Part shown: positions 1 to 6,976 of the stretch, piece by piece
Layout: each line of letters starts with the position of its first letter
Numbering within the stretch: the first letter of the stretch is position 1
From: Baffinella frigidus
Taxonomy: Eukaryota > Cryptophyceae > Cryptomonadales > Baffinellaceae
Assembly: GCA_026770585.1 (NCBI GenBank)
Contig: MU646333.1
Location: forward strand, 1,160,200-1,170,943
DNA length: 10,744 nucleotides
Direction of reading: 5' to 3'
Notes under the pieces: model-generated
The model's input: the letters and a program-made list of their open reading frames with translations, nothing else
What the model was told of the DNA's origin: nothing
Database searches by the model: none
Made by a program: the position numbers and the translations under genes

Positions 1-22
1 GGGGGGGGGGGGGGGGGGGGGG
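1..22. repeat. G homopolymer at window start
   Basis: The window opens with 22 consecutive G residues, and its last bases are a C run. Homopolymers at both ends suggest that an assembly stopped in low-complexity sequence, so genes next to the edges may be truncated. Confidence 0.9.
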
Positions 23-786
23 CACCGTTCGCGGTGTTGTTTCGCGAGCCATCGCGCGAGGAGGCCTCGTACTCGTATGATCGATACGCTGATATTCCGG
101 GGGAGTCGATCCCGTACTCCTCTTCCCCCGGCAGGTCCAGCCGAACCTGCCCGTGCGGTTGAACGTTGGCGTGTGTACGGTCGCGGTTTGGCGCTGGTAG
201 CAGCGAGAGAGTGGTCAAAATGTGCGGGGTTTACAGGTAGGTGGCTTGGGAATGGAGAACTGGCGGGTTTGGAGTCTAGGGGTTTCGGTTTAGGCTCCGT
301 ACCCGCCGCCCCGACAAGAGTGACCGCCTGAGGATGGGCGATGCCCTGCGGACGCGGGTGGTTCGGGGTTCAGCGGGTGTGCCCAAGGTACGGAGAGCTG
401 GGTTTGGCAATCAGCAAGCTGAGGGCAGGGAGGAGTCGGACCGCCGCGAGTCGGGGAGAGGCTCAATGGACTCGAGGCCGGCCATCGACCATCGCGTCGA
501 CTTCCTGCCATCCTCGGCCATCCTGGGGTCCTCCCTCAGCGGCCCCTCTAGCCCTGGTCAACGGAAGAGCCCTGAGCAAGGCGCCATTCCCAGTCAAAGG
601 AGCTCCTTGGACGCTGGGTTTACGCAAGCAGCATCGCTCCAGCGGCAAAGTCCGCCCCTGGGCGGTTCGGCCGCGTTATCGCCACGGTCGCTGGCGAGCG
701 TGGAGCAGGGGCCGGCGGGGAGGTCCGCAGCCGCCGCAGCCAGCTCGGTACTCAAAAATAAAAAGTCGGTTGTAAAAAAGGGCTGA
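22..786 (+). CDS. 3' part of a Ser/Pro/Gln-rich protein, two predicted exons, family unknown
   Basis: I do not recognise this protein. An open frame from the left edge to 134 reads as a polar Glu/Tyr/Ser-rich stretch (it includes SREEASYSYDRYADIPGES) and stops at a plausible donor, GGCAG|GTCCAG. An acceptor at 427-428 (GGGCAG|GG) has the matching phase 2 and opens a frame that runs to the TGA at 784-786. That second exon encodes about 118 residues rich in Ser, Pro, Gln and Arg, with a poly-Ala patch and a basic end (KNKKSVVKKG). The composition suggests a disordered C-terminal tail. There is no domain, signal peptide or membrane segment. The start lies outside the window. An alternative is an unspliced frame from the ATG at 334. 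Overlapping frames are also open because the region is GC-rich, so coding status is only moderately supported. Confidence 0.3.
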
Positions 787-881
787 CCTGGCTGACACGG
801 CCCGGGGAGACGTCAGCTGCTGACGCTGTCTGACCACTCTCGTGCCCGGTTCTTGCGATCAGTGCGGAGCGTTGCTCAGGA

Positions 882-1116
882 ATGGCGCCGTGGGGGAAAA
901 AGTCCGGCACGACGGGGAGGAAGAGCAAGGAGGTGGGCGCCAAGTGTCGCAGGTGAACTCTCCGCGTGAAAGTGAACAGTGTTGCAAGTGCTTGGTGTGA
1001 AACTGCGGTTCCCACGGTACAAGCTGCCTGTGCTTACCAAGATCTCTTCCTCAGGCGGCGGAATGCCCAGGAGGAGGATCGCTTCAGGTGCCCCCATCAA
1101 CCCTCAACCCTTGACC

Positions 1117-1182
<66 letters not shown>

Positions 1183-1725
1183 GACCCTGAACGCAGAGAG
1201 GAGGAGCGCTTCAACAAGATCAAGGCAGAACGCGCCGCGAAGGATGGTGAGGCGCCGCTGGCTTCGCTGACAGCGCGTGGCGACGATTTCGCTGGCACGC
1301 TTTGATCAGATCGCCCGTGGTCCTGTCAGCCCGCGCAGTGGTGCTTCCGTGTGCCCGAGCGAGGCGGCTCCGGGAGCGTCCCTGCCTCCCCGTGGGGGAC
1401 CTGTTTTCGGGTGATTTCTCCCACAGAGACCGGCAGGATCGGACGCAAAGCCAGTGAGGGGCAGACCAGGTCCGAGGGCAAAGGACCGTGGGGACACTGA
1501 GTCGTTTCGGGCGCCACTTTTGCAGGTGCAGGGGAGGAGGGCGCAGGAGCACCGAAAGGGGAGGATCAAAGCAGCAAGCAGCACGGCGCAGCGGGGAAGG
1601 CGGCCTTCGAAGCGAGCAGAGGCATCGCGAAGCGGCAGCCCATTCCGAAGCCATCGGGGTCGATGTTTGCGGTCCTAGCGACGCAGAAGCGAAAGACCCC
1701 TGTCAAGACGGCTCCCCCAGAGTAG
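882..1725 (+). CDS. Predicted four-exon gene for a small basic, charged helical protein (117 aa), family unknown
   Basis: The proposed exons are 882-952, 1055-1087, 1197-1246 and 1526-1725, with introns of 102, 109 and 279 nt. The splice sites are CGCAG|GTGAAC..TTCCTCAG, TTCAG|GTGCCC..ACGCAG and GGATG|GTGAGG..TTTTGCAG. Phases are 2, 2 and 1, and the frame stays open to TAG at 1723-1725. The product is Lys/Arg-rich at the N-terminus (MAPWGKKSGTTGRKSK), then has a charged, probably helical segment (NAQEEEDRFREEERFNKIKA) that is continuous across two introns. It ends in a Gly/Ala-rich linker and a basic tail (KRQPIPKPSGSMFAVLA). The continuity of the charged segment across exons 2 to 4 is the main argument for the model. 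If the third donor is not used, the protein ends at the TGA at 1303-1305 instead. The ATG has a favourable context (GGAATGG). A possible acceptor at 878-879 means that an upstream exon is not excluded. I can assign no function. Confidence 0.45.
1101..1191 (+). repeat. Heptamer satellite (CCCTCAA)13 filling a predicted intron
   Basis: Exactly 13 heptamers occupy these 91 bases. Ten are perfect CCCTCAA, and the others read CCCTTGA, CCCTCGA and CCCTGAA. They lie inside the predicted intron 1088-1196, leaving only 13 nt at the donor side and 5 nt (CGCAG) at the acceptor side. The motif is related to the telomere-like CCCTAAA/CCCTGAA arrays elsewhere in the window. Confidence 0.9.
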
Positions 1726-2008
1726 CACCGTTGCCAATGCACGTCTCAAACCAGCGAGGTGGTGCATGCCTGCTCCTGCTGCGCGTGCTGGAACGTCTTT
1801 TGGGGCGGAAGAAAGTCGTTCATTGCACCCGTGTCGCCTGGTTCACACAGCTGAGCATGTTGGCCCCTTCCATATTCCACTCTCGTGTGTCGTTGCAGAT
1901 CAACTCGGGGGGGGTCGCTGTGATGGTCACAGCTGGGGGCTGATGCTGGTGAGACAAAGTGTCTGCTCGTTGGAGGGGGGGCAGCCCTCGGAGCGCTGCT
2001 CTGAGCGC
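1726..2008. other. Gene-free interval
   Basis: This follows the stop codon of the predicted small basic protein and ends at the first palindromic element. It would include that gene's 3' UTR. Frames are open by composition only, and I see no domain or splice pattern. Confidence 0.4.
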
Positions 2009-2127
2009 TACAGGGTACCTCGCCCATAAGAAACCGCCCCCCCTAGGACCCTACAGTAGGACCATGTCTACGGCCCTATGGTGGTCCTAGGGGGCTGGGC
2101 GTTTCTTATGAGCGAGGTACCCCTGTA
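2009..2127. mobile_element. Palindromic MITE, family 1, complete copy
   Basis: A 119-bp element with near-perfect terminal inverted repeats of about 40 bp. The left end reads TACAGGGTACCTCGCCCATA, and the right end is the complement of TACAGGGGTACCTCGCTCAT. The inner arms CCCCTAGGACC and GGTCCTAGGGG also pair, so the whole element can fold into one hairpin around a short CTACAGTAGG/GGCCCTAT core. The outermost TA on both sides may be a duplicated target dinucleotide, as in Tc1/mariner-type insertions. There is no coding capacity, so it would be non-autonomous. Confidence 0.85.
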
Positions 2128-2148
2128 CCTGGCCACTTCCCACTCTCT

Positions 2149-2204
2149 CAAGTGCGAGCGGAATCAAGGCATTTAGCAAGTGCGAGAGAAATCAACGTGT
2201 GTAC
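2149..2204 (+). repeat. Two-copy tandem repeat, period 28
   Basis: CAAGTGCGAGCGGAATCAA at 2149 is repeated as CAAGTGCGAGAGAAATCAA at 2177, so a 28-bp unit is present twice with slight divergence. Confidence 0.6.
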
Positions 2205-2297
2205 CTTGAGGTCCTGCATGTGCTTGGAGCTCCGACGGACACTGGAACTGGTTCTGCAGAAAAGACATGCTTCCTTTCGGCTCACATCAGGCCCCCC

Positions 2298-2372
2298 TAC
2301 AGGGGTACCTCGCTCATAAGAAAACGCCTCCCCCTAGGACCCTACAGTAGGCCCATGCGTAGGGCCCTATGG
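2298..2372. mobile_element. Family 1 MITE, left half only
   Basis: The sequence starts with TACAGGGGTACCTCGCTCAT and follows the family consensus through CCTAGGACCCTACAGTAG to GGCCCTATGG, then diverges abruptly. The right terminal repeat is absent, so this copy is truncated or was interrupted by a rearrangement. Confidence 0.8.
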
Positions 2373-2418
2373 CTGGTAATCTGCGATGAGGGTTCTTGAC
2401 ATCTGTCAGGTCTCCAGA

Positions 2419-2530
2419 AATCCCTTGAGTGGTCATGGGGTCAAAATTGACCCCAGAGAGCAGAGAGGTCCCAGGCAGGTCCCAGGGCCCTACGGTAGGG
2501 AGTATGAGCCTACTGGCCGCTTAAGGGATA
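2419..2530. mobile_element. Family 2 MITE, copy A (divergent left end)
   Basis: The element begins ATCCCTTGAGTGGTC and ends CTTAAGGGATA, which is an imperfect version of the family terminus TATCCCTTAAGTGACC. Inside it has a short stem-loop (GGGGTCA AAAT TGACCCC, 2437-2454) and the shared block GGCCCTACGGTAGG..TATGAGCCTACTGGCC. No reading frame is present. It lies 28 bp upstream of a second copy in the same orientation. Confidence 0.75.
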
Positions 2531-2558
2531 GTCGGTGTGTTACAGGGATACCTTGACT

Positions 2559-2662
2559 ATCCCTTAAGTGACGAGGCGGTCAAAATTGACCCCAGAGAGG
2601 TCCTGGGCAGGTCCTATGGCCCTACGGTAGGACGTATGAGCCTACTGGCCAATGAAGGGATA
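2559..2662. mobile_element. Family 2 MITE, copy B
   Basis: The 104-bp copy runs from TATCCCTTAAGTGAC to GAAGGGATA. It shares with copy A the GGTCAAAATTGACCCCAGAG stem-loop and the GGCCCTACGGTAGG..TATGAGCCTACTGGCC block. The first and last TA may again be the insertion target. It has no coding capacity. Confidence 0.8.
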
Positions 2663-2695
2663 AGAACACCCTTGCTCGAGGGTCGGTCGGTCGTC

Positions 2696-2798
2696 GTGTT
2701 CTTAATTTAGTACCAGAGGGTTGACTAGCACGAGATTTAGCAACCCTCTGGTACCACATTGAGGACACGCAGGGTTCGAATCCGTTTTGTGTTCTTAA
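2696..2798. repeat. Small insertion-like unit: 10-bp direct repeats around a hairpin and a B-box-like motif
   Basis: GTGTTCTTAA occurs at 2696-2705 and 2789-2798, bounding 83 bp. Inside, GTACCAGAGGGTTG (2710-2723) and CAACCCTCTGGTAC (2741-2754) form a perfect 14-bp inverted repeat with a 17-nt loop. After it comes GGTTCGAATCC (2773-2783), which matches the Pol III B-box/tRNA T-loop consensus. No convincing A box or tRNA cloverleaf could be built, so it may be a decayed SINE or tRNA-derived insertion. Confidence 0.45.
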
Positions 2799-3182
2799 AT
2801 TATGGGTTCGTGTACGCCAGGTATCTCTGAATGTCCCTACGGATGGCCTACATGTACCGTAGGGTCTTATGAATTATTCACGTGTGGATTGTTCACAAAA
2901 TTCCTTCATGGGCCGTTGTGTGGGTTTGAACTAGACCTACCACTGCAAAAAACACAAAAAATGCGGGCCCTTTTTAGCGCACCCTCTGAACTTTTAGTAA
3001 ATGTTGGACGCGTTACATTGTCCCCATGGTGAGAAAACAAGCAGTGGACGCCAGTGAGTAGAATCATGGGCGCCAGTTCTATGTGTTCCCAAATTAAAAA
3101 AACGATCTGTGGCGTGTGCTGGAACTCGTCCGCCACACTCTAGAGTACTCGGGGGATGCGCGCCACATAGCAGCGGTGCCCG
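2799..3182. other. Gene-free interval with dispersed repeat fragments
   Basis: No gene is supported here. The stretch holds a short inverted repeat (CCCTACGG at 2835, CCGTAGGG at 2858). It also has one copy of a 41-bp dispersed repeat (2883-2923, partner at 9477-9517 on the other strand). Near 3117-3149 is a GGAACTCGTCCGCCACACT segment that recurs near 6089. Confidence 0.5.
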
Positions 3183-3302
3183 TACAGGGGTACCTCGCTC
3201 TTGATAAACTGCCCCCCCCATAGGACCCTACAGTAGAGCTATGCTGAGGGCCCTATGGTGATCATAGAGGGGTGGCGTTTCTTGTGAGCGAGGTACCCTG
3301 CA
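3183..3302. mobile_element. Family 1 MITE, diverged complete copy
   Basis: A 120-bp copy from TACAGGGGTACCTCGCTC to GAGCGAGGTACCCTGCA. The core keeps ATAGGACCCTACAGTAG and GGGCCCTATGG, but the arms carry several substitutions and the right terminal TA reads CA. That indicates an older insertion than the copy at 2009. Confidence 0.85.
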
Positions 3303-3481
3303 GGACGCTGTGGGGGGTCTAGAGGTAGAAACGGAATGCCAAACCCCTGGCGGAGTGCTCAGCGGTCCTGTCCTACACTAGTACATTTAGATTCCATCAG
3401 GTTTTAAGGTTGGGAACACAAAAAAGAAGCAGATAGTCATGAGACTAGTTGACGGGTTCTAGACAGCCACGACACGTTTGA

Positions 3482-3595
3482 TTTCGCGTTTTGGGGTGTA
3501 GAACTTTCTAGCATCTTTGACTGTGCAAAGATTGGGCTCCAGCAAAGATTCTGAAGAATATTAAAGTGCGGTACGAAGGGGTGTACGAAGCTTCG
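3482..3595 (+). repeat. Diverged dispersed repeat, copy 1
   Basis: The block contains GTAGAACTTT, GTGCAAAGATTGGGCTCCAGCAAAGAT in two pieces, and GGTACGAAGGGGTGTACGAAGC. The same order recurs at 6153-6298. The flanking region 3303-3481 shows no gene. Confidence 0.6.
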
Positions 3596-3600
3596 TATCA

Positions 3601-3832
3601 TGAACCCTAAACCCTGAACCCTACACCCTACACCCTAAACCCTAAAACCTGAACCCTAAATCCTAAACCCTAAACCCTGAATCCTGAATCCTGAACCCCA
3701 AACCCTAAACCCCAAACCCCAAACCCTAAACCCCACACCCAAAACCCTAAACCTTGAACCCTAAATCCTAATCCCTTAAACCCAAAGCCCAAAGCTTCAA
3801 GTCCTAAACCCCAAATCCTAAACCCCAAAGCC
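3601..3832 (-). repeat. Interstitial telomere-like array (CCCTAAA variants)
   Basis: About 230 bp of degenerate heptamers, mainly CCCTAAA with CCCTGAA, CCCTACA, CCCCAAA and TCCTAAA variants. The C-rich strand is the plus strand. The array grades at its right end into an AAACCCAAAGCCCAAAGC segment that also occurs on the far side of the neighbouring foldback element. The TTTAGGG type is typical of plants and many algae and protists. Confidence 0.9.
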
Positions 3833-4170
3833 GTTTTTTTCAGCGGCCTGATCTGCAATAACGACGCCTCAAAAAAATTAGATGGCCGGAGATGCTTGGA
3901 TTTTCCCTTAGGCCAAAAAAAAAGGCGGGGGGGGCCCTTGAAAAAGACTTAAGTCTTTTTGCTTTACAAAAACAATCAGACAAAAATCGTCATTTTTTTC
4001 GTCCAAATCGACGTTGCAAGGCGCTCCCCACTCCCCGCAGCCCAACTGACCCTCCCCCCCCCCTCTCCCCACCTGGAGACCTCGACTTCGAGAAAAACAA
4101 AATCTGGTTTGAGATGTCGTTTTGTACAGGTTATTTGGATCAGGCCTTTAGGCGGCTCAAAAATCGGGTT
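3833..4170. mobile_element. Foldback (MITE-like) element with imperfect inverted ends
   Basis: The left end (CGGCCTGATCTGCAATAAC, 3844 onward) is matched in reverse complement by GTTATTTGGATCAGGCC near 4130, and the flanking poly-A/T and GC bits also pair imperfectly. Outside the element, CCCAAAGCCCAAAGCTTCAAG-like sequence occurs on both sides (about 3780 and 4173). The interior is low-complexity, with A runs, G runs and a C-rich tract. No protein is supported. Confidence 0.5.
3941..3960. repeat. Perfect 20-bp palindrome
   Basis: AAAAAGACTTAAGTCTTTTT is perfectly self-complementary and lies inside the foldback element. It could be a cruciform former or the fused ends of a deleted element. 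Confidence 0.85.
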
Positions 4171-4205
4171 TAAGCCCAAAGCCCAAAGCTTCAAGCCCCA
4201 AGCCC

Positions 4206-4532
4206 TTAAACTGTGAGAAACGTGCGGAAACCTCATCGCATCGCTCAGGATGGCAAACCCACTGTCAGAGCACCTAAGACAGACGCCAGTCACCTGTACC
4301 TGGTTTTTTTTGGTGCTTGAGGGGGGGGGGGGAGAAAAAAAGGGGCTCGGCCGGACCTATGTAGGTGGGGTCGAGGAGCTCATCCGTAGTTAACTCCCAA
4401 CTCTTCAAGAGTGAGGTGAGCGTGACCTTCGATGTGAGTGTAAATAAAAGCACCAAAGCACCACCTGTACAGTAGTGCTTTGACTCCCACCTCTTGAGGA
4501 GCTCCCGCTTTCAGGTGTGAAAGACTAGCGTG
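4206..4532. other. Gene-free interval
   Basis: No gene is supported. A 12-base G run lies near 4321. ACTCTTCAAGAGT near 4399 is palindromic, and related CTCTTGAGGAGCTC sequence follows near 4491. GCACCAAAGCACCACC and GTGCTTTG segments hint at another decayed inverted repeat. Confidence 0.4.
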
Positions 4533-4754
4533 TACAGGGGTGCCTCGCCTATCCCTTACGTGGCCAGTAGGTTCATACGCCCTACCGTAGGGCCATAGGC
4601 CCTGCCTAGGGCGAGTTAGGGTGAATATTCACCCTATGGTCACTTAAGGGATAAGAAATCGCCTCCCCCCAAGACCCTACAGTACGCCTGTGCCCAGGGC
4701 CCCACGGCAGTCCTGGGGGGGGGTGAGCTTGATTATGAGCGAGGTACCCCTGTA
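4533..4754. mobile_element. Family 1 MITE carrying a nested family 2 insertion
   Basis: The outer ends are TACAGGGGTGCCTCGC (4533) and GAGCGAGGTACCCCTGTA (ending 4754), the family 1 termini. The left arm is split where other copies read CGCTCATAAGAAA. Here CGC is followed by a family 2 element and the arm resumes at AAGAAA. Without the insert the element would be close to the usual ~120 bp. Confidence 0.85.
4550..4653. mobile_element. Family 2 MITE, nested copy, inverted relative to copies A and B
   Basis: The copy runs from TATCCCTTACGTGGCC to GGTCACTTAAGGGATA. On the minus strand it contains the block GGCCCTACGGTAGGGCGTATG seen in the other copies. At the usual stem-loop position it has a perfect palindrome, AGGGTGAATATTCACCCT (4618-4635). 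Confidence 0.8.
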
Positions 4755-4802
4755 GGGAGATGCGCTTCTGAACTCGGGAGATGAGAATGTATCGAAGGAT
4801 CT

Positions 4803-4861
4803 ATCAATCCATGAATCTACGAATCCATGGATCTACAAATCCACGGAATTGCGAATTCAAG
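4803..4861 (+). repeat. Short-period repeat (AATCYAYGR units)
   Basis: Five or so degenerate units of the type AATCCATGAATCTACG lead into the larger minisatellite to the right. Confidence 0.6.
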
Positions 4862-5538
4862 AATCTGTGGCTCTGGATGCTATTCTGAGGCCTCCAGAAG
4901 CTAACCTGAGGCATCCAGGCTCTATCCCGAGACCTTCTGACTCTATCGGATATATCATGAGACCTCCAAACTCTATCCTGAGATCTCCAGGATCTATTCC
5001 GAGACTTCCTGACTCTATCCGGAGACCTCCTGACTTTTTCCTGAACCCTTTTGACTATATCAAGATACCTCTTGCTGAATCCTGACACCTCCTCACTGAA
5101 TCATGAGACCTCATCATTCTAACCTGAGTCCTCCTGACATTTTCCAGTATTCTAAAAAAAAAACGCCAGCCTTTATCCTGAGGACTCTTGACTAGATCTT
5201 GGGCCCTCCTTACTCCTGATAGTCCTCCTGACTGAATATTTTAAAAGACCTCCTGACTTGATTCTGAAACCTCCGAGCGAAATCCTGATACCTCCTGACT
5301 GAATCCTGACACCTTTTCACTGAATCCTGAGACCTTTTGACTAAACCCTGAGACCTCCTGAATGGATCCTGAGACTTCCTAACTAAATCCTGAAACCGCC
5401 AGACTAAATTCCGAGACCTCTTCATTGAATTCCGAGACCTCCCGAGTAAATCCTGAAACCTATTGATTGAATCCTGAGTTTTCCTGACTAAATCCTGATG
5501 AAGACCCAGGATTCTGTCAAGAGGTCTCAGGATAGAGT
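4862..5538 (+). repeat. Degenerate 21-bp minisatellite with terminal orientation flip
   Basis: About 30 diverged units approximate CTGAATCCTGAGACCTCCTGA. Because the period is 21, several frames on both strands stay open and translate as seven-residue repeats (RRSQDSV-like on the minus strand, RPPDSIL-like on the plus strand). The frames are interrupted repeatedly, have no unique flanking exon and are equally good on both strands, so I treat them as non-coding. The final ~40 bases (from about 5500) carry the unit in reverse complement. Confidence 0.85.
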
Positions 5539-6152
5539 TTCCAGGTACTTTGTGTTATACAACATACAACACCCAATTCCCGCTAAAAAGTGGACGAAGT
5601 AAAGGAAACCTCTACATGCGTTTGGTAACCTCTACATTTTCTTGGTTTGACATCTGAGGTATCCGTGGTTGGAGTTCCTATAAGCTGAACGATGGGATAC
5701 CATTATGGGCCTTCAGCCGACTTGTTTTATCCTGGTGTGTGTGTGTGAGTGAGTATGGGAACTTTTTGTATACCTTCACACACCCGATGAGGATACCCTT
5801 TAGCCGGTTTCTGCCGCGATCCTCTGCACCAGGGGGCCTGAATGTGATCCGAAAGGAAGCATTGCTTTTCTGCAGAACCAGTTCCGGTGTCCGCCTATGT
5901 TGGGAGCTCGAAGAACCTAAAGGACCTAAAGGAACTGGTAGCCAGTTTTATAAGTTCCTCACTCTAAAAACCTGATTGGCGGCCTTTTTTGGAATTCGTT
6001 GGCTACACTAGATTCTGAAAAGCTGGCCAGTTTTGTGTGTTGCCAAACTGAACACTGTTTGTTTGCTTTCGCCGGAACTGCTTTGGCTGGAACTAGTCGG
6101 CCACACTATCTAGATACTGCAAAATGTTTCCCCTTAATAAAGCCTTGGATCC
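5539..6152. other. Gene-free interval with small repeats
   Basis: No gene is supported. AACCTCTACAT occurs twice 21 bp apart near 5610-5640, and a short GT run lies at about 5735. Two related segments, GGAATTCGTTGGCTACACTA (5991) and GGAACTAGTCGGCCACACTA (about 6089), belong to a dispersed family also seen near 3121. Confidence 0.4.
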
Positions 6153-6298
6153 CGCGTGTTTGGGTCGTGGAACTTTTCAGAATATTTGCGGGTGCAAAGA
6201 TGAGGCACCAGCAAAGAGTAGATGGTGCTGCGACAATATTAAAATTGTTGTGGTCAATATTCAAGGGTGTTACGAAGGGGAGTACGAAGCTTTGTGAG
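6153..6298 (+). repeat. Diverged dispersed repeat, copy 2
   Basis: This copy has GTGGAACTTTTCAGAATATT, GTGCAAAGATGAGGCACCAG, CAATATT and GTTACGAAGGGGAGTACGAA in the same order and orientation as the block at 3482-3595. It is longer by about 30 bp in the middle. Confidence 0.6.
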
Positions 6299-6666
6299 AT
6301 CTAACTTGAACGGAGCTTTGCAAAATCTAACTTGGAACATATAATATAACTTGGAACTCTCTGAATCAGCCTTCAGCGGAGATGGTTGCAAGAACTGCTG
6401 GTGTTGTGTTCGCCCGCCACGGGGGGACGGGGGAGAGAGATGGAAGCACATCTCGAGGTAAGGTGAGGATGGGAGCAGGGGGAGCAGGATGCGTTGGCAT
6501 TCTTGCCCAGCATCAGAGCATCACCATGCAGCTTCGAGGTGCTGTTTGCCCCCAACCGTTGGGAGCTGAGAGAGGTGAACCGAATTTCTGAGCGCTGGCT
6601 CTGCACGAACCGCACCTACACTGTTCCACGTCCACGCAATGAGGAAACGAAGGGTGTGTTGATTTT
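6299..6666. other. Interval without a defensible gene
   Basis: Short open frames exist at 6382-6591 and 6494-6691 on the plus strand and on the complementary strand. None shows a motif or a phase-consistent exon chain, and they overlap one another. One of these could be an unrecognised exon. Confidence 0.35.
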
Positions 6667-6906
6667 GAGCGCACCCGCATCTTTTTACTGAATGCTGTCA
6701 CGCCGTCCATTCTCCAAGGGATGTTCTCCAAAATGAAATAATTCTCGGAAAGGAACCGAGTAGGAGACGGCAGTCTGTAGAATCCTCGGCGCCTTCTGTG
6801 AGTGCACCCGCAGTTTTTTTACTGAATGCTGCCACGCCTTCCATCAACCACACTTCCCAGAAAACACGCGGGGGGCGGCAGTCAGTAGAATCCTCGGCGC
6901 TTCTGG
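6667..6906 (+). repeat. Tandem duplication, two diverged copies
   Basis: GAGCGCACCCGCATCTTTTT..ACTGAATGCTGTCACGCC (from 6667) and GGCAGTCTGTAGAATCCTCG recur as GAGTGCACCCGCAGTTTTTT.. (from 6800) and GGCAGTCAGTAGAATCCTCG. The copies are about 133 and 107 bp, differing mainly by an indel in the middle. Confidence 0.8.
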
Positions 6907-6976
6907 AGCGGGTTACGGAGCGAAGATGACGTGATGAGGTCGCCTTTGTCGCCCCTGTGGTGCCCGTAGAACACCT

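Noticed and set aside
1101-1191. CRISPR-like array
   Set aside because: Units are 7 bp with no spacers; this is a simple satellite in eukaryotic sequence.
1488-1943. A 151-residue plus-strand frame overlapping exon 4 of the small basic protein
   Set aside because: Its composition is Arg/Gly-rich noise and it is out of frame with the phase-consistent exon chain.
2662-2800. Possible tRNA gene because of GGTTCGAATCC and an acceptor-like stem
   Set aside because: Only the T-loop-like motif and one 7-bp stem fit. The T stem has mismatches, no D arm or anticodon arm could be placed at normal spacing, and the length is wrong.
4804-5425. Minus- and plus-strand frames coding Arg/Ser/Gln or Pro-rich heptads
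   Set aside because: They arise from the 21-bp minisatellite, are open on both strands, are interrupted several times and lack unique flanking sequence.
6382-6691. Two overlapping short plus-strand frames
   Set aside because: No recognisable motif, start context or exon chain. They cannot be separated from chance frames in GC-rich DNA.
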